From positions 34,763,229 through 34,827,228 of the forward strand of contig CM049314.1 of the NCBI GenBank assembly GCA_026874595.1: DNA of 64,000 bases. Direction: 5' to 3'. This DNA is from Sipunculus nudus. Its lineage: Eukaryota > Annelida > Sipuncula > Golfingiida > Sipunculidae. Under the pieces are notes generated by a model. It did no database searches. It was not told the origin of the DNA and saw only the letters and a program-made list of their open reading frames with translations. Made by a program: the position numbers and the translations under genes. Shown here in pieces: positions 22,478-34,400 of the stretch. Each line of letters starts with the position of its first letter. Positions within the stretch are counted from its first letter, which is position 1.

Positions 22478-22720
22478 GGCAGACCTCTGCCAAGGCAGCG
22501 CATTACCCCCATATGTCATTGTCAGAAAAGCAGCAGTTTTCCTTAAAACACCTGGATCCAAGTAATGATCTAGACTAATCAACTGTTATATATATCATTG
22601 CCAATCTATCCTGAAAATTTCATTAAAATCTGTTAATATTTTTTTTAGTACTGTTGATAACAGACAGAAAAACCAATGCCACCAAATACATAACTCCTGC
22701 TACTTGGCTGAGGTAATCAG
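22478..22720. mobile_element. Small hairpin-ended dispersed element (degenerate)
   Basis: The left end has CCTCTGCCAAG (22484-22494), which also forms a CTGCC-AA-GGCAG hairpin. The right end has CTTGGCTGAGG (22703-22713), its inverted match at 10 of 11 bases. Between them, TCCTGAAAATTTCATTAAAA, AATCTGTTAAT and GATAACAGACAGAAAAACCA resemble a widespread invertebrate repeat type. Only one copy in this window. Confidence 0.45.
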
Positions 22721-23599
22721 AGAAATTCCTTTCTACCAGGAATAATTGGTATACCATATAAACCTCTATAAATGGAGTTGATATCAGTTTAATTTGAGGC
22801 ATGTGTTATTAAAGTATTGGTATTTACAAACCAAGTCACAATAAAATGTGAATGAGTAATATAATTACGTTAATGGCTGACACAGGTACAGTTCTCTGAT
22901 TATACAGTTACCCGAGTCAGCTACTCTGGTAATATACGTATAGCTATACTCATGATATATACCACATAGTAACTTATCGTAAAAATTGAAGCACAACCTC
23001 ATGCAGCTACAGCTGCTGGCAAAATGGATATTACATAATATCACAATTTGATCAAAGCTAGAGGACTGGAATATATATATTTTTATGCAAGAATGCATTC
23101 ACATAATATAAAAAAAAATATTATTAAGTGATTGATGGTGATGGGGACTTAATTACAATACACAAGAAGGGATTCCTATTACAGAATGAAATGCGTGTGA
23201 TAGATGATATGGATCTTGGAGAAACATGCCTCACACCAGAAAACAAATCCATATGACACAAACTTAATGTGATGTATGGTGGAGAACACCGTTCATCTGA
23301 AATTACCAACAGTTTCACTGTGTTACTTCACAGAATTTGATAAAAATGCTTTATGATAAGACAGAAAGCAAAGATTTGTGTTGAATGACTGATGCACAGT
23401 TATACCACAAGAATATAAACATTTCTGTGAGTTTTCCTCGTCCTGACAAGGTTTAAGTCAACTCTCCTATACATATATTACATTAAAATTTGGTTAACCA
23501 GTTTAAATTTGCCATTCCTATTTGCGCAAATCCTTGTACTGATAGACAACATGGCTGAAGAAATTTGGATTACGTAATTAACGCATGAACATGCACATT
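22721..23599. other. AT-rich non-coding sequence
   Basis: Nothing recognised. The small minus-strand open frames here (22865-23098, 23124-23318) lack supporting features. Confidence 0.4.
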
Positions 23600-24399
23600 A
23601 CGAAAAATTCACTTTTGTCCATCTGGGTATTCTGACGGACTTCAGTACTTCAGTTACTGCCTATATTTCGAAATATATGTGCTGTAATGCGAACCCTGAC
23701 ACGACATCGTAAAGCCCGTGGCCGGAGACCGTTCACCAGTCCGTAACAACACCAAAAACACACACGTAACGGCTCATCAACAAGGACAAAAATAAGAAAT
23801 ACCTGAGAGTTACAATGATTCGGTCACTAGACGTTTTAACCGGAATGTCCACATGGCAGAGACGCCGAAATTACAATATACAGCCAGAAATCTCATGTAT
23901 TCCAAGCCGGGGGGTTACCGATTCTGTGATCACTTGTCCGGGCCACTGCAAAGTTGACAAGAGGCCCATCTATTGTCTGTCCTCCCCAAAACAATCAATA
24001 TAACGTCAGCGTTTAATACACCCATGTGAATACATTTATCTAAGAGAACCATTTTCCTTGATGTACATGTACAGGATTTAATAGTGTAGAGGTTTCCACC
24101 GCAGATCTCAAAAGTAGAATTTGTTACAAATGATACGCAATTGTGGCTAGGGTTTGGGGTGGTAAACATAACAGCCGCTATCGCCATGTGCTGCAGACGC
24201 CGAGTTGACAGGTGCGCGATCAGGTTTGTACTTCAAAGCTGACGAGCAAGTTGGATGTCCAGCACTGGAAATTCATTGCTAATACCAAACCCGGCCTGAT
24301 TGAACGCAGTCATTACCTGACATAACCCGGATATGTTTTTATGATGTAATAGCTTCAGATCCAAGTTTATCTGGATTTGGATAAAGTTATTTGTGCGCT
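23600..24399 (+). promoter_or_regulatory. CpG-richer promoter and 5'UTR region
   Basis: From about 23600 to 24700 CpG dinucleotides become frequent (GACGGAC, CACGACATCG, CCGTGGCCGGAGACCG, AGACGCCGAAA, GCGCGATC, ACCCGGCC, AACCCGG), against near absence in the flanks. The peak lies just upstream of the ATG at 24400 and ends soon after the donor at 24553. This is the pattern expected around an active start site. No clear TATA box was identified, and the exact start cannot be placed by eye. Confidence 0.45.
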
Positions 24400-24552
24400 A
24401 TGAGATTATATGCTGTTCTAGCCCTGTGGGCAGCAATAGTTGGAAGTGTCCAATGCAGCGGCAGTTGTTATAGTTACGTTTCTAAGGAAACACTTGGAGT
24501 GAACGTACCTGGAGACGGACTTCACCAGATTCACGTTCGTCATAATTTAAAG
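24400..24552 (+). CDS. First coding exon of a secreted or membrane protein (partial gene)
   Basis: 51 codons starting at an ATG after GTGCGCT. The peptide opens MRLYAVLALWAAIVGSVQC: a basic residue, a hydrophobic core at residues 3-17, and likely cleavage near VQC/SG, a textbook signal peptide. The mature part begins SGSCYSYVSKETLGVNVPGD and continues to HVRHNLK. The exon ends AAAG|GTAGGT, a strong donor, in phase 0 after the Lys codon. The open frame running on to 24621 is intronic read-through. An alternative TTG three codons upstream is not a credible start. It sits at the downstream edge of a CpG-rich island, supporting a real transcription unit read left to right. Downstream exons were not found with confidence; the spliceable-looking AG at 25169 is weak. 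Family not recognised. Confidence 0.6.
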
Positions 24553-27010
24553 GTAGGTGATCTGATGCACGACGGAAAGCATTCAGTAAACGGACGGCAG
24601 CCTGTCTACGAGGGCCTATAGGGGTTACAATGTATGTATCCTCAGGCGCGAACACGAAGTTACGTGGGGTTACACCGTTAATGAGCAGGAGTTATACGGC
24701 ATTGCCTCATCAACGATATTAAATATCCACTCTGATTAAGCCTGCTATATCAAATAACAATCAGATACTTTTTAGCAACTGTTGACTATTCATTTAAACT
24801 CCTGTTGAACATCATTGAATTTCTTAAATTGAGAATTTAACAGATGATTTCTAATGTTAAAATTTCTAATGTAAAAATCTTATTTTCTAATGTTAAAATC
24901 ACACTCAAATATGTTCCTTGCAATGAACCTTTCAACTTCAAGAACATTTTTTTCTTAGTTTATAAATGAGGCCTGCAGTCTTTTAAAGTTAAAGAAAAGC
25001 AAGGAACAACACTTGCCACCGTAAATTTGAAATACCTTGAAATGTAATAAATATCAAATAATTAGTATATTATTGATAAATTTGCATGTGTATACTATTG
25101 GGACAAAGGCAAACATCAGTTTTACAGCTGTGTTATTCATTTCTTTGTGACTGGTTCATTAAATTGCAGGCTGACATGTACTTTAGAAGTGAGCATTCAC
25201 AGTGCCTTGCATGCTCTATTGGACTCTGGTCTGTGGCTCTATTGTGCTTCAGTTACAGATCAGTGTATTCCAGGTCCATACAACATAAGGTCTATGTTTG
25301 GTGCAAACAGGTCCAAACATCGTATGGATCATGTCCATATATTTAGTGGATCAGGATATGGGTATTTGATCAGAGTTTAATTGAATAAATCTTGGACACA
25401 TTTTTTTTCTGATAATGTCACTGATGCCTCTTAAACTAAAGAGATTGGATTTAATTGAGGAAGGTCTGTCTCAATATATATACACATTTCTAGATATCAG
25501 ATAGCAGATGAATTTTATAATACAAATATAAGTTCATCATTGCAGTATATGTTATGCTGGTAATAAACACATACACTGCAAGCCCATTTTTTTTGGTAAT
25601 TGTGTTTCATGATGTGCTTTATGATTCTTTATTATATTCTTGTTTCATTTATCAAATAGCAATCAAAATCACTCTAAAGTTCAATCCTGATTATTCCCAG
25701 TATTTTGTATTACATTTATTTCAAATATCAGGTAGGTGTGAAACTTATATCTAAAGCAAGCTGCTGCTCGATCTATATAACAATGTGAAACTTAAGAACT
25801 ATAAATAATATCAAGTTTATGGTATCACTTTGATGATTTATCAATGTATCAAGGAGTTAATGCATAAAAATGGATTGGTGTTTCTGGAATGGTAATTGGA
25901 TATGATACAGTAAGGTAGTCATAATCAGTATATATATAAGCTGATAGATTTTTAATTTGTATTACACTTGAATACTGCATTTTAGACATTAAATAATTAG
26001 TTATTTGAAAAAAAAAGTCTTATGAAAAATGTAGCCTTTCCGGTGGCTTTATCTTTAATCATGATAAAGATGATGCCAAGATGAACATTAAACATTATAC
26101 ATTACCTTAACATTTCTGTGGACAAAGTGATGTTTAAATTTTCTCATTCAGTAGTATGTTAACATCTAATGAAGAATACAAGGTATCATATTCTTTATTT
26201 AATTACAGTACTCACCACTTGATGTATATTTTTAACTCTTCTTGCAAATGAGCTAGAGGTAAATTGGTAGAAAGTGACTTTTATTAAGATTATTATTACA
26301 TACCTCATTTGATTTTCAGTGAATGATTGGCTTTGATTCAATGCATCAATTATTTTGGGCTTTGTTAATTTTTTTAATCAAAAGCGTCTTGATCTACTGA
26401 GCTGTAAAATCCATTATACCACAGGTGTTACTTATAAACATATACTCGCTAGGTGAATACTCAGGTACTTATCAGAGAAGGGTCTGATTGTAAACCATAG
26501 ACAGTGGACGTATCATGTATAAACAGAAATCACATACATGTATAAACAGAAGGGCACCAGAGTTAACAGCAGGCTTCCATGTCAATCACCAAACCGTATA
26601 TTTATTATTGTTGTTTGATGTTCGGAGACAGAGTGCAGGGCCGGTATACTGTCATAACCTACCTACACTGCTCCTGGCCTTGTTGTAATGATATCTGGCA
26701 GACTACACTTGTACATAATTAAATAACTACCAGCATATACATGTACTATGTTCTGGTATAGCCTGCCAGGACTCTGTCATTGCTCCTGAAAGACTATTTA
26801 TCACCAAACACAAATAACTTTTTTGTGGATTTTTTTTTTCAAGTCACAATTGCTACATGGTTCAACACTTAAACATGTTATTAATATGGAAAACTTGCAT
26901 CAGAGTGACAAAAGCTTTGTATAATTTGATACCTAGAAATTTCTTGTTGATTATATTACCTGTGTGGCCCAGAGATTGTGTTCAGCCATTAAGAACACAA
27001 CATGCTACAG
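24553..27010 (+). other. Probable first intron of the 24400 gene
   Basis: CpG content falls off by about 24720 and AT-rich sequence takes over. Two overlapping open frames at 25086-25380 follow a TTCATTAAATTGCAG acceptor-like site but have no good donor or recognisable product. Segment 26430-26780 is moderately G+C-rich with no frame. Nothing else recognised. Confidence 0.4.
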
Positions 27011-27539
27011 AAACTGGTGTAGCATATAACTGCGTGGTGGCCAGTGCCAGATTAAACTGCTGTAGTTGGGGCCCAGGGGCTGACTGGAATTTAACAGCTC
27101 TTGATCAAGAGAAAGAAAATCTTATTTCTGCTTTATCTACTTGATGAAAGGAAAACTTTGCTGAAATTATAGCACTAAAAGGTGATTTCAGATGAATTAA
27201 TGATTTTATTATGGTGAAATAAGTAAAGAATTAATAAAGATGATGACCAAACAACTTACATATAGCAATAGCTGTGTTCCTGATATAATCAAACCAAAAG
27301 ACATGGTTATGTAAGCAGACACTTAACTTCCCTACTTCAGTTATGCCATTAATTTTTTCTGCTGTTTAGATTTTTTTTATGATTTCTAGTCTCCAAAGGT
27401 TGGTAAGCAGAATTTAGAAATTTATTATTTGCAAGAGAATATATAGCTGTCATAGTGAGCCAGAAAATATATAGAGAATATCTTTTTTTATTATTCTCCT
27501 CAGAAAACAGACGTGTTATATACAAGAAATATAAGATGT

Positions 27540-27613
27540 AGCATATACATATGTATATACTACATATACATATATACAGTCTATGTATATACTACGTATA
27601 CATGCATATATAC
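27540..27613. repeat. Alternating TA/CATATG tract
   Basis: Self-complementary purine-pyrimidine alternation (ATACATATGTATATACTAC, ACTACGTATACATGCATATA) next to the hairpin at 27614. Such tracts readily form cruciforms. The copy-2 equivalent is at about 28580-28650. Confidence 0.8.
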
Positions 27614-27701
27614 AGTCTTCTGATTCAGTATTCTGGATGAGCATGATCTCTGGAAATAATATGGCTTGATATCATAATCCAGAATATTGAATCAGAAGAC
27701 T
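27614..27701. repeat. 88-nt inverted repeat (hairpin), copy 1
   Basis: The left arm at 27614-27638 begins AGTCTTCTGATTCAGTATTC. The right arm at 27677-27701 is its reverse complement at 24 of 25 positions. The loop is 38 nt, and within it ATGAT and ATCAT can pair to extend the stem. The size and shape resemble a microRNA-precursor-like hairpin or a tiny fold-back element, and the sequence alone does not decide between them. Confidence 0.85.
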
Positions 27702-28050
27702 TTAGCGAATTTAAGAGCAATGATATCAGATCAGGCAGATATTTAAGAAAAAATTGATAGCCATGACTTCCATATGATATGTATCTAGATTTAAGATGAA
27801 CTAATTTTGCAGCACAGTGTTGGGGAATATTGGGGGAAATGGGTGGTTGCTATGACATTGTTACATGTTTGCTTTCCATTCATTTAACAATCATGAAAAA
27901 GCTTTTAAATGAGAGAGAAAAATGAGCTATCAGGCGAATGTCTTCTGTCTAGTGACAGTTTGTAATTACACCAACTAATACCAAATCGAGGATAAAATGT
28001 GACCCAATTCCAGAAAATAAATTAATGCCATAGATAACACTCACAATAAG

Positions 28051-29087
28051 AAACTGGTGTTGCATATAACTGCATGGTGGCCAGTGCCAGATTAAACTGC
28101 TGTAGTTGGGGCCCAGGGGCTGACCAGAATTTAACAGCTCTTGATCAAGAGAAAGAAAATCTTATTTCTGCTTTATCTACTTGATGAAAGGAAAACTTTG
28201 CTGAAATTATAGCACTAAAAGGTGATTTCAGATGAATTAATGATTTTATTATGGTGAAATAAGTAAAGAATTAATAAAGATGATGACCAAACAACTTACA
28301 TATAGCAATAGCTGTGTTCCTGATATAATCAAACCAAAAGACATGGTTATGTAAGCAGACACTTAACTTCCCTACTTCAGTTATGCCATTAATTTTTTCT
28401 GCTGTTTAGAATTTTTTATGATTTCTAGTCTTCAAATGTTGGTAAGCAGAATTTAGAAATTTTATTATTTGTAAGAGAATATATAGCTGTCATAGTGAGC
28501 CAGAAAATATATAGAGAATATCTTTTTTTATTATTCTCCTCAGAAAACAGACATGTTATATACAAGAAATATAAGATGTAGCATATACATATGTATATAC
28601 TACGTATACATATATACAGTCTATGTATATACTACGTATACATATATACAGTCTTCTGATTCAGTATTCAGGATGAGCATGATCTCTGGAAATAATATGG
28701 CTTGATATCATAATCCAGAAAATTGAATCAGAAGACTTTAGCGAATTTCAGAGCAATGATATCAGATCAGGCAGATATTTAAAAAAAAATTGATAGCCAT
28801 GACTTCCAATATGATATGTATCTAGATTTAAGATGAACTAATTTTGCAGCACAGTGTTGGGGAATATTGGGGGAAATGGGTGGTTGCTATGACATTGTTA
28901 CATGTTTGCTTTCCATTCATTGAACAATCATGAAAAAGCTTTTAAATGAGAGAGAAAAATGAGCTATTAGGCGAATGTCTTCTGTCTAGTGACAGTTTGT
29001 AATTACACCAACTAATACCAAATCGAGGATAAAATGTGACCCAATTCCAGAAAATAAATTAATGCCATAGATAACACTCACAATAAG
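28051..29087. repeat. 1.04-kb tandem duplication, copy 2
   Basis: Matches 27011-28050 with scattered substitutions and one- or two-base indels. The hairpin equivalent at about 28651-28737 carries extra mismatches in both arms (TTCAGGAT on the left, GAAAATTG on the right), so pairing is weaker than in copy 1. Confidence 0.95.
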
Positions 29088-29679
29088 GGTTATATACCCA
29101 GTATCAGAGTAATTATTTTGGCTATCTGTTCTGTGTTACTCTAATTTTTCTATCACATTAATCTTGTGAAAGAGAAATTGAATATGTATTATAAATGAAC
29201 AGTTAATTTAATTATCACATCTGTAATTGTGTAATCAGTATATCAGGTTAAAGTTGTCAATGACCTGATGAAACTGCTTCATTAATTGTTTTAATTAACA
29301 TATGTAATCAGAGTTGTGTGCAGTCTCACAAAGATGCATATCATCTGTGTCTGATACATATTAGCTTTAAATTAGAGATACCATTTGTCTCTTTCATAAA
29401 GCATATTTTCACACCCATACAATTTGGACACAAATTATGAAATTACAAAATTGGTTTATCACAAGGTTATTCTCCTAGTGGGAAGAGCCTGTGCCAAGGA
29501 TTCAGATCCCTATACAAATTGCCTGTTCAGGACTTTTTTTAATTTTTTTTGTGGAGGGAAACATCTCCATTTTTATGCAGTATGTCTTATTATTCTTCTT
29601 AACTAAAGCATGTAAATCTGTAGAGTCCCATTTCGGTTAAGGACTGTGACAATGCTCTCACTTTGTGTCATGTTATTTT
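29088..29679. other. AT-rich non-coding sequence
   Basis: Nothing recognised. Confidence 0.4.
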
Positions 29680-29945
29680 GTATCCTGGTGTCACCCAGGC
29701 CCGGTGTGTAATACACCTGTTGGTCATGGGTCTGTAATCAACTACTGGATGTGTATTAATTCAGAGGAACTTCCCAAAGATGCACTTTTTGTGAGTGATA
29801 CACGGCTTTGGGGCATAGCCTTCCCATTAAGACTGTAAAGTGCTCAGTGCTCACTGTCAGTGGATGCCGACTGTGAAAAATCTCACTGATTTGAACCCAT
29901 ATCCCCTGGCTTTCAGTTCTATGTTTTGTCCCTAGATTAAAGAAA
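29680..29945 (-). repeat. tRNA-derived SINE-like repeat, copy 2
   Basis: On the minus strand the head includes GGGTTCAAATC (complement of 29889-29899), a near-perfect RNA polymerase III B box. An A-box-like TCTAGGGACAAAACA lies about 40 nt before it. Body blocks match copies 1 and 3, with plus-strand forms GGCTTTGGGGCATAGCCTTC, CCCATTAAGACTGTAAAG and CACCCAGGCCCGGTGTG. No pol III terminator or 3' tail was assigned with confidence. Confidence 0.7.
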
Positions 29946-30020
29946 CTGGTCTGCCTGTACATGCAGGGGCATTTTGCTCACTTTTGAGATGTGGGCTTGA
30001 TTGTTCATCCTTGGTGAGGA

Positions 30021-30023
<3 letters not shown>

Positions 30024-30075
<52 letters not shown>
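30024..30075. repeat. (CT)n microsatellite
   Basis: About 26 uninterrupted CT dinucleotides. The Glu-Arg repeat peptide on the minus strand is a by-product. Confidence 0.97.
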
Positions 30076-30078
<3 letters not shown>

Positions 30079-30739
30079 TCTTCTTAATGTCACAGACAAT
30101 AAATCAGTGTGTTCAAAGACCAAGGTTAATGTCTTTTTACATTAAGATTTATTTGGTTTAATTAAACACAAGTTACAAGTGAATCATTTCCTAACTGATA
30201 AGTGTGTGTTCAACACATCCCGTTGAAATAATGGTTGCTCCCACAGAGGGCCTGGGAAGAACCCATTAGTAGATAAATAGGGGTGTCAGGTTTTAATGCC
30301 ATGTAATCAAAGGGTAATTTCCCTCAATTAATCAAATCTAGACATGACATGAACCTTTCTTGAGTGTTCTTTAGTGTCAGTGTGCTTGTTAGATTAAATA
30401 ATGGGAGATAATTCAGCAATCAATTTATTATAAAAACTGAAATTACAGAAGATTGAAAAAAAACCACTTTAGTTGTCATTTGCTTAGAACTAAAGCCAGA
30501 ACATGTGTCAAGTATTTCTTATGTTGGCTGGTTGTCAGGTTTTCCGGTGTCTGGCTTTCAGATAAAGAGAACTATAAGAACTAAACAGTATATATCTTAC
30601 TTATTGTTGAAATTAAAATGTAAGATAAGTGATACATATATCTGGGATCAAATTAACTAGATATCAGATATGTTATTAATATACATATTGTCAGTGGATT
30701 TCCACATATATCAAGACAATTTGCGATAATACATCACAA
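30076..30739. other. Non-coding sequence
   Basis: Nothing recognised on either strand. Confidence 0.4.
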
Positions 30740-31400
30740 AACAGCTGAGCAAATAGCATCTCTTTACAAAACACCATATGGTGTAAAGTCTGTAGAACAA
30801 TTAAAATATTGTATATCATATAATATTGTCAGGATAAATAACACAGCATAATGGCATTTGAAAATTAAAATACCACAGAACTTATTGTACAAATTACACA
30901 TCATTATGTCGATTGAGAAAATATAAAAAACAAACTGTCCACAATCATAAGGTTAGTGTACAAAATGTCACAGGACACTTTGTTCATGGGCAAAAAACAC
31001 TTAGCATAATGTCCATTGGGGATGTATGACAAAATATATTGTCCACAAAATACCCTGAATATAAGATCATTTTACAAAATATCACAGAACATATTGTCCA
31101 TGGACAAATACTACTTAATATACCGTTAATTGAGATAATATGACTTAAGGTACTCTCACCAAAATAGCACTGAACATAAGGTTATTTTATAAAATACTAC
31201 AAAAGATATTTTCCAGAACGAACACAAAAGGACAAGGTTCTTTGAAAAAAAAATACTATAGAACATAATGTCAAGGAAGACAAAATGAAACAGAACATAA
31301 TGTTCGTGGACAAAATATCACAGGACTGTCCATTGATAAAATACAACAGAATTAACATAATTAGCCAGACATATTACCAGAGAACATCATGTTTTTAGAT
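30740..31400. repeat. Very decayed tandem repeat (ACAAAATATCACAGAACATAATG-type unit)
   Basis: Recurrent phrases such as ACAAAATATCACAGAACATA, TTGTCCATGGACAAA and AACATAATGTCCA appear at irregular spacing of about 30 or 60 bp. The copies are too diverged to count precisely. Confidence 0.55.
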
Positions 31401-32872
31401 GAAATAAAATCTGTGATTCAGAAAGAACAGTAAATTTCTTATGAATTCATGAACATTTGTAAATTATGACTAATTAGAATTTTAGATAATTATATAATAC
31501 CAGGTTACAATAGAAATCTTTTTGACCGAGGAATTTAATAAGTACCTGATACCAGGATTGAAAAATTAAATGTACACTAATTAAGTAAAAATATAACTGT
31601 TTTTCCCTGCATTAAAACAGAACTGTTATAAGTGCAATTACTTCAAGTAGTGTAGAACATACAGTATGATTATATAGAAGTGGTAGCAGCTAGACTCTCT
31701 TGTTTACATATGTACTTGAGACCTCTTGAAGCTGAGAGCTGAGGTGTACTCTATTAAATCTCCACTTGTCTGATCAGATCATGTTTAAAGATGATGCTAA
31801 AGAGTCTGATTAGTGATGTTTAGTTTGTAATCAATTGCCTTACAATACTGACAGCTGGTCAAGGACTGACCAGGTGTCTTCATTCCATGCTTGACCAGCA
31901 TCAGGACACTGACTGTTACAGTCAGAAGGGTCAGTCAGTGTGATCATAAGTCACCAGCCATGATTTCCTAAGGTAGATCATGTACTAGGAAAAAAACCCT
32001 CATTCAAAATCAACCAAAAAGTTGTTTAAAAGTAATATTAGACCCTTTAATTGTATATTATGTTTAATCTGGTGCTGATTGTATTCATATTTTTTAACTT
32101 TCATTCATTTTCATATGATATTTTAACATTTATTTTTTTTTCAACCTAAATTTGACTACTGAAATTTGTTGAAAATTTTCAAATCTAAAGAATCTTTTTG
32201 CTTTCTTGTATAAAACAGTTTCTCTCCTCCTTTTCCAGTTTATGGAGGTTATGTGTATTATTTTTCCTCTTCATATATTTTTCTTTTTTTTTTCTTTGTG
32301 GCAAGCAGCCTATCAGCCCGGCAACAGAAACAGCGAAGGATACCAAATACACAATTGGCTTGTGTTTTGAGGCATGGAGCTGATATTGTGTCCAGTCAGC
32401 TGTATTGCACATGGTACAGACTTCACCTCCATGATATTTAAGAGTTTGTGTTGATCTGAGCTCTTTCCATACCTTGCCTGAGCCATATTGAATCTCTAAG
32501 AGTACACTGGTAGCTCTATTTACAACCATTCAGATCTTCTAAGAGTGCAGTCTGTTTAAAAAGCTAATCTCAGGGGTTAAATGTACCTATTGAATATATT
32601 TATTATAATGAATTAAAAAAAAAATTGTATCATTATATGTATCTGGGCTAAGTGTGCATTGAATATGCCACAAAACAAGACATATCCACAAAAAAGCTTG
32701 CGGACCAATGTTTTTATAAAAAAAGTGGTTACAAAATGTAAAGGATGACAAAATGTTCACAAAAGAAAAGGATGACAAAATGTTCACAAAAGAAAAAAAG
32801 AGAAGTGCTCTGTACTTCATCATTTCTTGCATTTACTCTTAGTTGGTCATGTATTCATAGTAGAACAACCAT
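31401..32872. other. AT-rich non-coding sequence
   Basis: 31820-31980 is richer in G+C and contains irregular GACTGACCAG/TGACCAGCATCAGG-like repetition. 32740-32800 holds a doubled AAGGATGACAAAATGTTCAC. The overlapping 60-114-codon frames at 32185-32529 lie on both strands over a T-rich stretch and look like chance. Confidence 0.45.
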
Positions 32873-33370
32873 AGTTTATATTAGTGATGTGTCAATAAAT
32901 AGATTAGATTGTATCAAAGATTGTCCATTTTCTTTCACAATGAATTAAATCAGTTGCATTTATGCATAATCGGTCACAAACGATCCAAAGAAATCATATT
33001 ATCCAGATAAAATATTATAATTCTGTCAGAGAGATAACAAAGCACAAAATAGCACATATATTGCATTTAAACTGAAAGTTGTGCTGTGAATAAATGTCAC
33101 CAACCTGGCCATTAACTTGACTTTTCCTCACGATGTAGAAGTCAGACTTAATTAACTGCCTTGGTACATCATTATTATAGTTATAAATCTATACAGTAGA
33201 TTTCATGTTGATAATATAGAAGGTATATTAATAATTGATTAATAATCAATCATTGGTCTATCTACTGTCAGGTTTTGAATATTATTTTAAAACCGATTCC
33301 TACAACTATTATATATCATGTGAAGGGATATGAATCTAGTCATCTGCAGTGAAACATAACATGGCTAATC
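32873..33370. repeat. Dispersed repeat R3-R4, contiguous copy
   Basis: The R3 half (32873-33160) matches 13190-13454 and 34120-34400. The R4 half (33225-33370) matches 16490-16640 through AGAAGGTATATTAATA and AATAATCAATCATTGG. This copy shows the two halves belong together. Confidence 0.55.
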
Positions 33371-34119
33371 ACTTGTCATACATTATCACTTATAATATGT
33401 ATCTTGTACATATCTACAGGTGTGATTCTTACTTAACCAGCAGGTTCAATTCCAAGACAGAACAATCTGAAGAAAGCAAATTTCAGTAGTTCCTGGTCCA
33501 ATTACCAGTTAGACTAATATGTCATTGAGGTTTTGAAATAACTCAGTCTGATATGCATACAAATTGTTGCAGTCTTATCCAGACAAATTTAGTTTTATGT
33601 CTACTGGTGAGACAATCTGATAGTAGCAAACTAGAATGATACAAAGAAAAAGCAAGGTCACAGTAGATAGTGTAAGTGGTATAAATCCAGACAATTAATC
33701 AACGTGATGTTCTGAGCACATGGACACAAAAGAAGATCTAAAGACCTTAGGCCAGTCAGTAATGAAAGAGTAGAATCACTTGGCTAAACAGAAAAACACT
33801 AGAAAGGATTATTTATCATTATCATAATCAAACAGAATGCATTACCAGTATCTATCTAAAATTCCAGCATGCTATCCATTATACTAGGGCGTAAGAAGAT
33901 CAAAAGGTGAAACGTGTTTTATGAAGGGATCCCTTTAATGACAGACATTTCATGTAGCAATACACAGAAGTCACTTGGCCAAGAATGCAGAGGATTGAGG
34001 CAGAAAGTCAATATGAGTATTATAAAACTATTTGCTTCTGGAACTTATTTTTGCCTATATCAAATACAATGTAAATGGTTTAATATAGATGGGTGTCATG
34101 TTGTGCTCTCTAAATTACT
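33371..34119. other. AT-rich non-coding sequence
   Basis: Nothing recognised. The 74-codon frame at 33914-34138 runs into the R3 repeat and has no features. Confidence 0.4.
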
Positions 34120-34400
34120 AATAGTGGTGTACCAATAAATCAATTATATTGCAATGATTGGTCATTTTCATTCACAATTCATTAAATTGGTTGCTTTTGT
34201 GCAAGATCTGTCTTAAACGATTATGTTTATTCACATGCAAAGAAGTCATATTATTCAGATAAAATATTCTAACTCTGTCATAGATATAAAACTAGATTGG
34301 GTACAACACAGGGAAATTAACAGCATTAATTAAAACTTCACCTTATGCAACGAAAAAGTGTCATCAACCTTCCTATTACTGTGATTTTTCAGCATGATGT
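34120..34400. repeat. Dispersed repeat R3, copy 3
   Basis: Matches 32873-33160. Landmarks are CAATAAATCAATTATATTG, TTTTCATTCACAATTCATTA, CATGCAAAGAAGTCATATTA, TCAGATAAAATATTCTAA and GTCATCAACCT. Confidence 0.55.

Larger units (their letters stand above)
27011..28050. repeat. 1.04-kb tandem duplication, copy 1
   Basis: Starts AAACTGGTGTAGCATATAAC and ends CACTCACAATAAG. It is followed immediately by a second copy at 28051 with offset 1040 and about 98 percent identity by eye. The tail of a plus-strand open frame (to 27144) falls in the first 130 bp and stays open in copy 2 as well. With so recent a duplication this says little about coding. Confidence 0.95.

Noticed and set aside
25086-25380. 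Second exon of the 24400 gene
   Set aside because: There is an acceptor-like TTGCAG, but no convincing donor, two competing frames and no recognisable domain.
26857-27144. 95-codon frame as an exon
   Set aside because: It has no acceptor or donor of quality, and persistence of its tail in copy 2 is explained by the recent duplication.
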